Below the pieces are notes generated by a model that saw nothing but the letters and a program-made list of their open reading frames with translations, was not told the origin of the DNA and did not search any database. A DNA stretch of 64,000 nucleotides, from the NCBI GenBank assembly GCA_038380795.1, contig CM076264.1:11100001-11164000 (forward strand), in the 5' to 3' direction. Shown here piece by piece: positions 24,601 to 40,000 of the stretch. Origin of the DNA: Pyrocephalus nanus. Taxonomy: Eukaryota; Chordata; Aves; Passeriformes; Tyrannidae. Position 1 is the first letter of the stretch, and each line of letters begins with the position of its first letter. The position numbers and the translations under genes were made by a program.

Positions 24601-27600
24601 ATCTTTAGTGATCAATAAGGATTTGAACTGGATTATGCTTTTCTAAATAAGCTATCTTTTAATTTGTTTTTAACAGAGTATTTATATCAAATACTTTCTT
24701 AGAATCTACTGCACAAAAGCTAACTAAGCACATTCTGATAATGTTAGAAGTGTCAGAACAGTTTCCAGAGATGAGCTCAAAAAGGTATCACTCACTGGAA
24801 CAGACAGGTAGTTACAACAATGCCAAAATTAAGTCAGTTTTCCAGAAATCAGATCAGCTTTTCATTATCAAAATAATTTTTTGTAACTGAATCTCTGTTG
24901 GTCACTTTGCTATGTTATCTCCATGCACTAGAAGAAAAGGTGCCATAAACCAAAAGTTAGAAAGTAGCTGGTCCTTGGGAACTTGTCAGGGTAGCAGTCA
25001 AAGAAAATATGAATCTATGGACTCACAAATAACCCCTTATCCTTAGTGTAGCAACTGGTGTTTCTGCATGCATTGAACTAGCTCCTGTCCAGTGCTAGTC
25101 TGGGGGCTGTGTGATTCTCTTAAGTGGTGTTGTAGAAGGTCATTGTTCAGGAGATTGCTGAATAAAAGGTTTTTTCTGACATTTATCTTTAATATAAACC
25201 ATTAAATTAATGTAAAAATGAGAATAAAGTAAATAAAGGGTCTGGGGAGACGTATGTTTCACCTGGTGTCTGGTTCCACTGATTCTAAGAGCTACTAGTA
25301 CTAGCAGGATTTTCCTTCTCTTAGAAGTTTCTAGAATAGTTTACCATATAGTTTGAAGCTACAAAATGACTAAATTACATGTTATTCCTAATGTATGTAT
25401 CTCTAGCTGAATTTGAAAGTTTAAAAGATTGTGGTTAGAGTATTCCCTTGCTTATATTAGGGAATCTGAAGTACATGTAATATTTCTTAATTTTTCATGT
25501 CTTACAGAAAAGAGAGTGATTTTGTCATTTCGCTAAAATGTATTAGCAGCTGTATTTGCAGGGCTACACATACATTTACATTATCTTCATCTTTTCTTCA
25601 CAGTCTCATTATATCAAAATTTATTTTTAAGAAGATCACTGAAATGCCACCAATACCTATAATTCATTCATTCACTCATGAAAATTTTAAAAATCAGCCC
25701 CAATCTTGGTTGTTAATTTCTTTTCTCTGAAAGGTGTTAAAATGCCTGTTCATTACTCAGTTGAGTCAATGAAACTCTGTGCCAGTTCAAATTGAGTGTT
25801 AGGCCTATTTATCTACTGAAGGAATAAAACTCACTGCACACAGCCCTTGACTTCTGGTGTTCAGAATGTGCAGTTCTGTGAAGGATTACACAATGTCACT
25901 GAGAGTGCATTTTCTCCTGCCTCCCTTTCCATCATCAATACATTAAGGATTTTTTTTTTTTTTTAACACTATCAACTTTAGGTCTCCAGCTGGAACACAG
26001 TCCAATGCTTTTATTAGCTATTTCATAGTCATGTTTGAATGAGGTTTCCTGTGCAATATTTTGTCACACCTTTGTAACCATCTAGCCAGTTGTAAACTAC
26101 ATTTATTCAACTGTACTTTAAACCTCCTAAGGTTGCTGTGAAAATGAAAAACCCACGCATATTCAGTCTCCATATTCGCGCTCAAGGGTATTTTTGACAA
26201 ACACCAACCATGTAACTAACTCTTCAGTGTAAGAGTTAAAATATATCAAAGTCCTAAAAAGAAAGAAACTAGAGGTGAGCACAGAAATTAGGTTGCAACA
26301 TCAGTGGGCATTTCTATGAATTACTGTGTAACATTTTTTTAATTATATAATTTTGAGAAGTGAGATAGTTAGGCTATAACATGGTAGACATGATTGCTAT
26401 GTGAGAAATTTCCAAGAAAACCAGAAGCAACTCAGGAGAATTTTGCTCTGTTTCCCTTTTGAAGAAAACTGACTGTTGGAGTCAAGCCTCTTAAGTTACA
26501 GCTTTCCTTCAGTACTATGATAGATTGCAGACTTGCCTTCTCCTGTCCTTGCTCCAGTGTCTTCCATCCTCTGACATCCTTAGTCTGAAATTGGATCAGA
26601 CCTTTTTTGCAAAGCCGAATGAAGAGGTGTTCCCTTTCCAGGCTTTCCAGATGATGGTGGCAACAAAGGGAAGCCATGGAACAGGCATTCCAAACCTGAT
26701 GAAAAATACAACTTTCATGATTGTTGCCAAGGAGAAATGGATGTAATAAATATATGCAATAAGTGTATTCTGTTCCCTACCTCCTGAGTCAGGATAACAA
26801 AATCTCCTCCATAGAGAGGAGCATTTTCCTTTTCAGAGTAACAACTAAATCTTTTATAATTAATAAAAGAATATATTACGGAATATTACAAAAAATAATA
26901 TCCTTTTTGTTGGCTGCTCTGCTCACCATCCACGTCTGTAAAACAAGATCAATTCAATTATCATATCCATTGCTCAGACCATAGAGAGAAACCTGTCTGA
27001 AAAAAGAGAGAGGCATAGAAAATTGTTAGAAGACAGTACTGAGAAACACAGCAACATCCAGAAACAGCTACTGAAGTAACTGCAGAAATGGTTGGTCCTG
27101 CTTGGGAATAGCCCAGTTAAAACTTTTAAAGCAATTAAAAAGTCCAGAAAAGCCCTACAGTCTAAAATTAATGCCATGCTGAGAACGACCATGTGCTTCT
27201 CCCTCACTCAGGCTGCAAGACAATAAATCACTCACACATCCTCACCTCTTTTCCTGCTGCTTGCCTTTCTGTGCATGGACAGCAAGCAGAAATGAAGTGT
27301 ATGTTGTAGCCTAAACAAACCTGTGGCCTCAGCACTTGCACTACATCTGCATTGTTACATTTAGGGATGTTTGAAATATTTATTCTTACAGGCTGAACTT
27401 CGTGGTGTAAGGTTTGCATTCTTCTGGGGTTTGTTTTTTTGTTCTGATTAAAACCATTTATATTTGACAAAGGTATAATGCAGCACCAAAATGTCCCTTT
27501 TGTAAAGAAAGGGATGCATAAAATCCTTCCACTTCTAGCTTTCTTGAAGACTTTCTTGATGCTGTGCTAAGCTGCCAGGAAGGATTAAATTGCATGGACA

Positions 27601-27991
27601 GCTAAAGTCTCAGCAGTCCTGCTGCCCAGCCACTGTGGAACTGCCCTCCCTTTTTTTTGCTGGTTTTGTGTCAAAGGGGGAGAGTTCTGCAGGCACTTGA
27701 GGCAGACGCTGTCTGTATGTTACTAATTAGCCTCATCATTTATTCATTGCAAACTCCTTTACTACCTTCCAGACGAGAACATTTTGGTTATTCTACAACT
27801 TCTTGAGATCCTCCCTCCTACTGATTTTGTCTTATGACTGAATCACAGGCAGGGTAGTGGAGAGCTGTCAAATCAGTGTCCAGCACAGAAGTATTGTGAA
27901 ACATTGTTCTTTCACAGCATTCACTGGTAGTTCCCTAAGCCAAGAAATAGTGCTTTCCTGAATGAAGTTATTCTGGGAAAAGTTTATTCAC

Positions 27992-28034
<43 letters not shown>

Positions 28035-31000
28035 CTCTGCAGGAAAGAGAACAATGTCAGTGTGGCAACTCACTTTTAAATGAAAACAGCTTCAAGTGGA
28101 AGTGTATTAGCACGCTGTTTGTTTTTTTTTTAAGATTAAAAAAAGCTCCCTCCCTAAAAACAATCTAAAAGTTTCACTTCATCTCAAGATAGGTGATTCA
28201 TGAAGTCTTTTTAGAAGGAACATGGGATTTAGTTGGACTGACTACAATCCCAGCCCCCCCCCCCCCCCCCCCCAACCCGTAGTTTCTAACAGATATCCTA
28301 GGGGAGAGGAGGGTGGCTGTGGGGGGAGGAAAAGACCTCAAAGTGCCATTTGTTTGTACTGATTTAAGGAAAATAGCTATGGAAATAACAGTTACTTTTA
28401 TGAATTCTGTTAGTTATAAAAGAAAGTGCAGCTATATATTAAAAAATATTTGTCATACAGATATTAGCAGTCAGTTCTCTGATCTGTGCATCAGACAACT
28501 TGCAACTAAACCCATAAAGCACAGGCTGCTATGAAAGTAATTGTTTCTACTGCAACATAACACAATGCACCAGACCATTTATGTCTCACAATACGCTTTG
28601 AAAAGCAGAATTGTTAGCCTTTATGCCTTGGCTAAATTCTTATGTGGGTATTTTCCCTCTCTCTTGAATCCTAAGTATGTCTTTCTTCACATCTCCTTGT
28701 CTCACTTTCAAGCAAACTTTTCAGCAGAGAACCTTGGTTTGCATGATTTGTACTATTCTGTGTCCCTAATTGCTCTGCAATTTTTCTCCTTTAACCAGTC
28801 GTGTTCCCCAGAAATACCTAGCTACATACAAATAATGACTTCCCATTTCCTACAGAAACTATGTGGATAACTGCATGATTTTACCTTTTTTTCTTTTTCT
28901 TTTTTTTTTTTTTTTTTTAAATTAACAGTATTATGTAATGGACTATGGCTTTGAGCCTGGAGTTATGCTCATTTTGTTTCATACAAAAGAGATGTTTCTC
29001 ACCCCATTATCTGGTTCCACACAGTTAGAGACTGGCACCATTTTCCTGCTCTCTTGATTCTGTTCAGAATGCCAAGAGGCTATGCTGCAATTTGGCTGAT
29101 CTTAAACTTCCCCAGCATATTTTGGTGGATTTAGTCCTTCCAAGATACAACTCTCTGTTACTAAAGAAGCCTGATTTTAAAGTTTTCTGTAATAATCGAT
29201 GTGAATTTCATTTTACTAATTTACTAATTTACTAATGTAAAGGAGAGACAATAAAATAATATATCAACATTATTAACTCCGAAAACATCCAAATCAGCCA
29301 CAATATTTCTCATTCCATCTGTTGCTGATTTGCAGGTAAAATTACCTGCTTACCTTGAGAGGTGCACTACAGCATTTTAGATTCAAATTTCTGTCTTCCT
29401 ATCTTTCGGACTGGGACAGAGTTCATTTTCTTCCTCGTGTCTGGAACAGTTCTGTGTTTTGGACTTAGGATGAGAATAATGTTGATAACACTCAGGTTTT
29501 GGTTGTTGCTGGGAAAGTATGAGGCCATTTTATCCTGAGACTGGCCATTTTACCTACCAGTCTTTAAAAAAAAAATCCTCAAAGTACCTAATAAATTAGG
29601 ACTAAATTTTTGTTTAGTCTGCAGAAAACAATTGATTCAACTAGTAGCAAGGATGGGCTCCAGCAGTTCCCCTCTCAGAGACAAAAGGCCATAGATGTCT
29701 TTGAAGGTCTTTCTTCTTCTTTTTCATATCCTTTTCCATTTTAAGAAGAGTCCACACGATGTTACTACAAGAGCTGTGAAATGCAGTTGCCTATGTATTA
29801 AGAGGCAAATATCTCCCTCAGAATGTTGAAGACTCCTCTCTAGAAGTCTTAGGGACTAGGCAAAGATCTTTAAAAAAAAAAAAAAGACATTTTGTTTTGT
29901 TTTAGAAAGGAAAACGGTACTCCCAGAAGCCTCTTCTAGTCTGTGACATTAATAATATGATACTGCTCAATAAACCAATGCACTGTCTCAAGACAGTGGA
30001 AAGCTGGCTTGAGTGCCACTGAAATTCTAAATGCAATGTATTTGGTTTAGTAGCCAGTCTCTCAAGAACAATTCCACTGTGTGAACCCAGAGGAGAAACT
30101 AATTTAACTTCTAAGGAGCAGGATGGTTGTTTACCTGAAAATATACACTGGCATTCAGGAGCATGGGCAAAAATCCAGTTGAAAATTCTGTTATGGGTAC
30201 CTGCTCTTACCATTTGTATTCTCTCTAGACAAAGTCTAGCTCTCATTTCTAGCATTTAAATTTATCTTTTCTCATGTTCTTTTGAAATAATTCGTTCTTT
30301 TTTTCAGTCTTCCCTTTTTTCTTTTTTTTTCTTTCTTTTTTTTTTTTTTTTTTTAAGGACAAAACCTCCACTCATCTCCTGCCCTCATATAACTATCTCT
30401 CAGATTCATAAGATTTTATGGTTGCCTGTAGATTATTTTGCATAATTTAAATGATATATAAATATTTCAGGTCTCATTTTAAACTGTGTGCAATTTCAGG
30501 ATACACAGGTCATAGTGAGGACAAAGTAGTTTTCTAGTAGTTTTCATCCAGCTAAAGATGAATGACATAATGACAATAATGCAGTTTATGTGCAGTGCAT
30601 ATGTGACAATTTTTAATAAGAAACGAATAGATAATTTGACTACCACTCTCAGCAAGATAAACAGAAGCTTCACAATCAAAGAATGTTTGAATCTTGTTTT
30701 GTGTGAGTTAAATGTGACGAGCTAAACTATTTCTGACATAGTAGAAAAAAAATGAGCATTCTTAAAGTAACAGGTAATTCTTTTTGCTCAGTATCCCTTA
30801 GATTTTTTGGAGGAGAACTCTTAGGAAAAATATGCTAGGCATCTGAGTAATAGAAATGCCTCACTCTTACTGAAACCAATAGAATAAAATGGTATCTATC
30901 TTCCCTTCAGCTGACCACAAACTGGGGTCTATGGGATGCAGTTTTGCTATGAATTCTGTACATTCCTGCCTTGGTCTAAAAGGAATTTTGAAAGTTTGTT

Positions 31001-34000
31001 ACATTGTTCCAGGTATTTAGAATTAGTAAATGATAGAGCTCTTCCATGCTTTTTAAAATTCACAGTTTAAAACTAAGAGAGAAGGAAGTTTGTTTTCTTT
31101 TTCTCAGCTAGATTGCTCAGTTTTGAAATAGCTATTGCAAATGATCAGAATGTTCTCACAGTGCCTGGTGAACTGAAACAAAAATAAATAGATCAAAACC
31201 AGAAAGACATAAAAGACTTTGTTCAGGAAAAGGGTAAATGCCAGCATTTGCTCCATTGTAACGTCTGAAAATAACACGTATGTTTATTCAAGATAGTGAC
31301 ATTATGACTTTTAGAAAACTCAAGCTGACCTAAAAAAAGAAAGGTATGTTACCTTAGGTTATACAGGCTTGTAAAAGCAGTGCTTTTCAGAAAATTGCAT
31401 TATGAAGGGGCTAAATTAATGTAACATTTTCCATTTTAAAATTACTTTCTTTCATATTTTACATTTAGAACTCAACAGTGCCTGTCAAAAATTGAAATGT
31501 ATTTACGTAGAAGAATTTTTTCATAAAATTCTAAAGAATTGATTAAAATGCAAATACTTATCTATGCTGATAAACAGCAAGGGAAAAGAGGCTAAAGAAG
31601 TCATAAACTTGAAAACACTAGCCCCAAATCTGACAAGCTGTATATGAATTCTCCTTTGCTGATTTCCAGCTTCACCATTCAAATGTGATGAAAATCGTGC
31701 TTGAAAATAATACTGTGGGGAAACCTGATCTTTATCTTATCATCCTCTTATGCCTTGCCACAATATTGATGTGGCAGTCACCTATAGCTGAATCAGGCAT
31801 TTATTTCAGTGGGAGATCCTGAAAGCAGTCTGATTTGAAAATGAGACTAAATCTTTTCATTATTGATGTTGATCTGAAGATATGCACTTTCCAATTTGTA
31901 AGAAGTATGAATTTTTCTGGCAGACTACATTATTTACCCAAACATTTCTTACTTACCAAGACTACTCATAATTCTGTCAATGATATTTATACACATATAT
32001 ACATATTTAATAGAATTGATTGGCTTTTTGCAATGTGGTCATGGATTAAACTTACAATATGCATTTCATCTCTTACAGTTTATCTTGCCTCTTGTATGAG
32101 CATATCAGAATCATTTATAACCTCTCAGTTACTGTCAATGCAGTGAGTTGCTATTGGCTTGACAACTTGTGTGTTCAATAAAGTTAGCAATCCTACAGTG
32201 CTAACTCTTTTACCCAAGCACTTCCTCTGTTTCAATTATATTGGTCTACACAGCTTTATAATATAAAGGCACCCAGGGAATTATTTATTCTTTGCAGTAC
32301 TGCCAGTTATTTTAGGATACAGCTACTTTTAACATCCCTGTAAAGTACTTTCTTCAGTCTTTTTAAAAATACTTTTATCTAAGTGAATGTTCTCACTCAT
32401 AGAGTCACCTTACCCCTTCTGAAAGAAAATTTAAGGTTTTCTGGATGAGTGCTGTGCTGCACAGTTAGGAACTGTGACTACCACTTACGCTTTTTTGACT
32501 GCATTAGTTCTCATTATTTTAAAAACACACAACCTCTTCCATTCCTCTGTTCAGTTTGGGTTTGGCTGCCAAGAAATGAAGGAAAACCATCATCCATATG
32601 AATAGATAGAAGAAACTTTGAAGAGTGACAAGTACTGTATGGCACTCAGAACTTGCATGAAAAAAAGTGGTTCAGTGTGCAATCTCATAATGGCTACATT
32701 CCACAAAAATACATTCAAAATTTACATGAAAGGGGAAGGTTTCTGTAGCACACACTAGAGTTTTTCCAGTAATCACTTCTCCTGTATCCAAAGTCAAGAG
32801 ACTAAGGACGATTGCTGTTGCTTTAAGTCCTACTACATTGTTATTTATAAGTAATTTAGGGTAACGTAAAGCAGAATTAATTTTTTTCCCTTTTTTTTCG
32901 CTTTTTTTATATATATTCTATGTGAAATAAATCTACAGTAGAGATATTTTGTTGTTCTTTCTTAGAATCCTGATTCTAGTTTTTTTCTGCCTGTTGGTCT
33001 GTTTACAACAGCTTGTATGCTGCTTTCCTTGGTTGTTCAATAAATCTGGTTTTCCCTGGTTAACATTTTGGTCAAATTCTCAAAAATTTTGGAAATCAAA
33101 ATAACTTCATTGGTTTCAATAAAACTATGGCAATTGACCCACATTAGGATTTCATTCTGCTCTTTAAATAGGATTAAAAGCATGAGAAAAATTGCAGTGT
33201 TTCAAACTGCATCCTACCTCTTTACTTCAGGATCCAGTGAATTCCAGTAAAAGTATAGCTGTAAGAGAGGGTCATGGATCATAATTTTCCTTTAAAAAAA
33301 AACTCTGAAAATTTTGCCCTACTTTACCATTTTGAGAACTGCATTGTCTATTTTCAGTCTTCTATTGTGTTCCAAGTGTGTTAGAGACCTTTAGTAGCGT
33401 ATGGTATCATTCACAGTCTTATTTGAGTCTTTTCCTAAGGCTGAGATATTATTTGTCCAGCAGTTGCTCCCATGACAACTATTTTTGTGATCTCAGAATT
33501 TCCAACTTCTATGCATCAGTATGACAGTATTTTGCTGTTTAAGTTTCCATGTGTGATACTGTTTTAAATGTTAACATTCTACCACTAAAGGCACAGAAAT
33601 CGTGTTTTCATTCCCTGTTGGATGTTTGTTGCTATGATAAATATACCACAAATAATATTTACAGGGAGTGCCTTACAGCATATATATAGATCGGGCCACA
33701 TTTTGTAGAACAATATTCAGCAGTGAGTAATTATGGCCCTATTTTGTGTGTCTTATTAATGTCCTTTACATTTCAAAGCTCCTGTTATTCCTACTGCTTA
33801 TTTATCTGGGAAAGTTTATTCTGAAAGGCTTTTCAACTAATTATTGCATATTGCATCGTGAGGGGTGTTGCTTGGGGATAAATGGTCAAATCTAACCATC
33901 TGTGTCCTACAAGTGAGTTTTTTGCTATATACTTGATCTTTACAAATGTATTACAAATACTATGTATTTGAGTTAAAGTAATTTTGCCAGTAGCAAAACT

Positions 34001-37000
34001 TGGGGCTTCTTTATGTCAATCACAGTGTTTGTCAAGCTGATCTAGCATTAATATCATGTATCCTTGCATCAAGACAACATTAAGTTGATCTTTCACAGTT
34101 TAAGGAGTGGTTGATACCTTAAAATGACTGACATTACATGGAAGGATGTAAAGAGAAAGAAGCTTTCTTTCCTGGCTGGATTTTGCCGTCTGGGAAATAT
34201 TGCTTAAGAGAGATCCTGAACTGACAGGCAAGGGGTAAGCAACGTGTTTGATGTCTTGGAATCTCAGTCATATAAACAGGGACCTGTCACCCCTATTTCA
34301 AGCAGAGCTATTGATGGAAGAGGCCTGTGGTCATCGAGTGTTGTTTTATTTCTCTGAGATTATGACTTTCAAATTAGTGAAAGCAGATAGACTAAAAGGA
34401 AGGTTCTTAATTAATAATGTTCATACTTCTATTCAGCTAGTAATATTTAGCTTAAGTATTGCAGCACTTCTATTGGTTTTCACTGCTACTGTGATTGCAA
34501 ATTTCTTTGGAAAGGTATAAAATCTTTCTTTGTTCCAGGGACAAACTTCCTCTCAGGTATGTAGCCAAGTGAAGGACACATCTTCATAAGGCCCTGGGCC
34601 TCAAACGTGCTTTGCAAAAAAAAAAAAAAAAACCAAAAAAACCAACAAAACCAAAAAAAGGTCAAAGGAAATATTTAACTTCTTACATTTCAAATTCTGA
34701 TGTTTAAGGTATTGAGTGGAATAGCAATGACTCTGTGACCTTTTGGCAAAATTTTCGAACAGGCATTGCAAACTTTACTCTGGCATAAATGCCAATTAGC
34801 AAGAGCACACAGGAGAAGGAAGTCCTACTGGAGAACTGCCAAAGCAAATCAACAAGTACTTAAGCAAACGAAGAACATATAAATGCAAAATGTGATTAAA
34901 ACTGAGAGAGTTTCTTGCCACGCTGATTACTGAGAATAACACTTTTGAAGGTCAACACTAATACAAAGAGCATAAGCTTTTTAGGATAGTTCTCCACAAA
35001 AGAGTCACCACTATTCAGTAAAAACAAGGAAAGCTTGTATTTCTTGGGGGGAGGAGGGGAGGAGAATAACCAAATGGGAATCATGTTTAAAGAATGCCCA
35101 GTTTAAATGCTGGAAAAAATCTTTAGCCAGCCCAACTCTATCTAAATACAAAACTTCTAAGAAAGCACTTTAGCTTTAGGACATAAAAGCTTGAAAACAT
35201 AACAGTCTAAGGCGTGGTTTGGCTCTCATCCAGACTAGCATTCAGCCACGAGATTCAACTTAACACCTAGGAATTCCACTGACTTCCTTTCTCGATCAGT
35301 AAGTACAAGCTAGACAGAAAGCCCACTCTTTGCCTTCAAACCTTGAGGAGGAGGGCTGCTGGTAACAATTAGTGGAGCTTGAGAGCCGATTTCCTGGGCT
35401 TCTATGCAGAGATTAGTGGGGAGGGAGAAGAGGAACTACAGTGGCTGTGGAATCATGATGGGTCCAGGCATCATGATAGCAAAGAAGCAACTTTTTAATA
35501 ATTGTGGCATCAAATGGTATTCATAAGTTACCAGAGATGTAAAATATGTTTCTTTGATAGATGGGACTAGTCTCTAGAAATTGGTAAATAATTTAAGGCC
35601 CTAGTACTAGATCCCTTCATAAATAAATATTACTAATATTACTTTTTTCTATTGATATAAAAATTTCTGATACACAAATGAAATTGCTCTCAAAGTTTGT
35701 CTAGAGAGCTGTACCTACGTACCTTTAGAGGCTGTCCCTCTGTACCCGCTACAGAGTTTCTTATTGTCTGAGTGCATTAATGTGGTTTTCTGTCTTTTCT
35801 CTGAATTCTATCTGGTGTGAATAATTACATTCTGACACTAATTCATATTCAGGTTTGGTTGTTTGGTTTTTTTTTGTTTCACTTTGGTTGTTTTCTTTAA
35901 ACAGACTAGAGGAACATAGGAATGACAGAGCAGAGAGATCCTTCAGTGAGTATGCTCCTTTGACTTTCAGTGTTTTCCAGCATTTACTCCGTGACAAGGC
36001 ACTAAGAATATGCCTTTTCTCTAAAACTTACTCGTGATCCATGAAAATTTGATTTCGAAATTACTTATTTAAGGGCTTAATATGGAAACATCTATCTAGT
36101 TCGGAAGTATTGCTTTCTTTATGGGGTCTATTCCTCTTTCAGTCACTTCCATTAGTTTATGAAATCTATACTCTTCATGGCTTCTCTCCTGAAAAAAAAA
36201 AGTGGGGTGTTTTTTGGTTTTGTTTTGTTTTGTTTTGTTTTTTAAAAAGAATAAAGTTCTTTTGTTACAAGACTAGGACACAAATGGGAAAAACATCTGA
36301 TTTTCTCCCAAGTCTTATAGATTCTGACATTAAAAGTGTTGTCTATGATTCTGAGTGTAGAGCCAGAGCTCCAATATTATGCAGAATACACAACACTAAA
36401 TAGATTCAGCACTCTAGTTGTGCAGCTACTTGGCACTTTGTCCCCTTGAAGGGAATTGCGCTAGAACAAGAGGACAGAACATTTAATCAGGGGAGACAAC
36501 AGAGAACAGTAGAACAAGAGTCACAGGAAGTTTTGTTGGGGGAGGAGGCAGATTTCTCTAAAGGAGGCTATAATTATTGTGGCAAAGGAGACACTGAAGA
36601 AAAATTGCAGAAACAAGGCAAATGAAAGAGTGTAAAACTCAGCTCTGAATGATGTAGACAGTATTTGAATATGGATCTGAAAAAAACTACTTAATGCCTG
36701 AGGTGCTGCTCAATAAAATGTCCAAGGACTTGTGAGAGCTGGAGATGATGGTATGATTTTAGAGGGAAATTTGCAGCAGTATTAGAGAAAAGCAGATTTA
36801 CAGTACATTGTTGCTCAAGAAGCCAAAAAGAAAGTGCTGAGGACACATATTTGTGGAACAGGGCAGAAGACGAGACAGACTAAAATAGGATAAATAATTT
36901 ACAAGAAGTCTATTGCACGACAGAATGAAGATAAGAAATGGGAAAACGTTGTTACAGGAGAGAGCAGTCTGAGAAGGCTGATTTGCTCTCAGGAGCAAGG

Positions 37001-40000
37001 AATGCAAGGACTAGGAACTTCTGTCAGCATCATTTCTAGCCAGAAAGCCCAGAGGCAAAGGGAAAAGGAGCTGATCAAGAAAAAGAGCTGTGAGTGAGAG
37101 GTCAAGAACTTAGGGAAAATTTGAACATAAACAAAAAGTAGGAAGTTTAGACTTCAGGATTTTGGGGTTGGTTGTTTGGTTTTTTTTTTTGGATAGTGAG
37201 AGTTTTCTGCAAATAGTGAAAAATTCTTAGGACATTCCAGGATTCTGAAAGAAGAGGACATAAAACTCTTGCAGGGGAACATATTGAAGTAGGAGCCACT
37301 GGTGTGATACAGTCATGAAAAAAGCCCTGGCAGTAGGCATTTCCCTATTTCCCATAGAAACTGAAAATACTATTATTAGTTTCTAAATGACTCATGAGAT
37401 ATGAGTATCATATGCTTCTGGTCACTTGTTTTCAAGAACAATAAAGCAGATGAGGAATAAAGATATAAATAAAGAATGAAAAAATAAGGAGCAAATAATA
37501 GCAGAATTTTGCCTATAATACCAAATTGCACTGTCAGGAAATAAACTTGCTTGCTTCTGAATATCACATCTCAAGGATTCACTGAGAAATTTATAAGCAA
37601 ATATAATAAAGAAATTTAGACTTATATAGGCAAAACCATGTAATTTAAGCTTTCAGTACTTCATATGTAACTTAAAGAGTTAGGAATGATTTCTTTTGAC
37701 TAACTTAGGTTATTGTTTCTGTGACAGCCAAACCAGCAAAATCATTGACTGTTTCAGAATTGTTAAAGAAAATTTTTGTCATTATATGTTTGCTTCTTTA
37801 AAAAGAAAACAGTACTACTGTATCTTAGACATCGCTCAGTGGTAACTGCTCTTAACATGCTTAATTTAAATTTCGTTATTAAAAACCAGCATTCCTTTTA
37901 CAAAGCTTATTGTGTATATCATAATTGATTTTTTTGAAAGCATATATTCACTTAAAAGGTTTTAATCCTTAAAGTAGGAGGTTATCAGGCTACAAGCTAC
38001 AAATAGAACCATTTATGCACGTAAACATGAGCTGCTCCCTTGTTCAATGTTCATAAGGGTATCAGAGACATAAGGAAAACAGAGAGGAATTGGTTAATGA
38101 TTAAACAGCATCAGAAATTAAAACCAGACATTATAGCATTGTGTGTTCAAGGCAGGAGAATAATTTGTCAAAGCTTCCAAATGAGCTAACAATGCTTCTG
38201 TTGTTGAATAATAGTTCAGATGAAATAATTAAGAAATTCAAGTGGAAAATGGCCCTGAATTGAAAAGAATGTGTTGGGTGATCTAGTGGACATTAAGAGC
38301 TTCTTTCCCTATGAAAAAATGGAGGACCCTTCAGAGTATGCATTTAATATATTTTTCACACATTTTACCATCAGCACAAGTTTTCTATTACTTCTAAAAA
38401 TTAAGCATTTATTTTACATTAGCAATTATTATTTTATTACAGTAAAACAGGTATCTAACATATTTAAGAAAACCAAAGATGCAGACAATGACACTGATCA
38501 TCAGGAACACATTGTTCCAGTGTCACCACAGTGAACAATTATTAGAAATAGGAAACAGATGACAAACAAATGGTAACTCTGGCCCATTATTCAGTAGGTA
38601 TTATATTATTTTCCTCCCCTTGAACACTTTGTTCTATAGCATAAATTTGACAATGCTTTTGGACTGGAACTTCCTCTCAAATCACCTTTTGAAAAGGCCC
38701 CATAACACTAATTATAAATCAGGAAGCTGGTAGATGCTTAAGGACCCATTGTAAGTTTTTCATAGTTTAATTTGTTGTCACCTGATCTCATTTGATAAAA
38801 ACTAGGCTTGTGGAGTGATAAAAATGTTTAGCTATTGTAAAATGTTTCTAATACACTTTAAATAATTTGGATAAAACATGGGAATAAAATATCTATTCTT
38901 CATCTGTATCCACCAAACAGATTTAAACTTTCTTTACATTTACTTGGAATTTCCCCATAAGGCTACTTTTGATCTTTAATGAAATAATAATAATAAAAAA
39001 AACTCAAGCAAAACCCCCAACAAAACTAGGATATTTTCTAGGGACTGACATATTGAAACAAAGAAGTTAGTATGCATATTTAACAAAAACAAACAAACAA
39101 ATGTAACCCCAAAACCAAAAGAAATAACATAAGAATTTGAGACCAAGCCTGTGAAAAGGTTAAAGCCTTTCTGTCATACTATACAAAATGATTTAGCTCT
39201 TTTGACTAAAGCCAAGCAGTTAATATTTCTTGTCCATTGGATTCCTATGCATTTGGAAAATAAACATTTATATATACTTAACATTTTGGATTTAATACTT
39301 ACATATTTTCAATTTCCATTTGTAGTGGAAACAGGGACAGGTTGAGCCTTTCTTTGAGGCTTACTTTAGCTGCTAATAACACAGCACCCTCCGTACTGAA
39401 ATTGTTCAGAAGATGGATGAGATGCTGTTTGCTCTGTCCAGATAGAAAGTTAGATTATCAGAGTTCATTTACATAGTTCTTCTTTAACAGATTTTGGACA
39501 AATAAAGGGGATAAAAGGGTCTGACACTGCTTTCCATTACAGAATGTAGATGTTTATGTATGATAAGGTTATTATGCTATTTTAGCTGTATCTTTGGGAT
39601 TTAGAAACAAAATAATTGCAAAGTATTTAAAGAACTCTCCACTTAAGAGAGAAGCAAATATTTGTTACAAATACTCTTCAGAAGTCCCCTGTGACACAGA
39701 TAATTATTACTCTCCTGGCTTTGCTTTACTAAAGTGGCTTTCAGCAAGTTAGCTGGAATCCTGACAGTTTATGGATTAATCTCCCATTTGGAAATTTTTA
39801 CCACTGCACAGTGGTTTGTTTTGTTTTGTTATGTTATGTTATGTTCTCTGGTCCAATTTTAAATATTTACTTGCAAGTTTGTAAATGAATCACTGCTAAA
39901 GGAATGTCATTTGAGTCAGTTAAAAGTATTGCGTGTATGATAAGAAATAAAACCTTGGATCAAAAGCACTGTACTGCTGCAGATAATTAACCTAGGTCTG

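Noticed and set aside
34248..34520. 90-codon + ORF with a hydrophobic C-terminal segment
   Set aside because: Considered as an IL15 leader exon, but the true leader exon at 42761-42864 fits in phase and sequence; no suitable splice sites here.
36110..36403. 97-codon + ORF
   Set aside because: Passes through a (GTTTT)n simple repeat, which creates the open frame; no motif.
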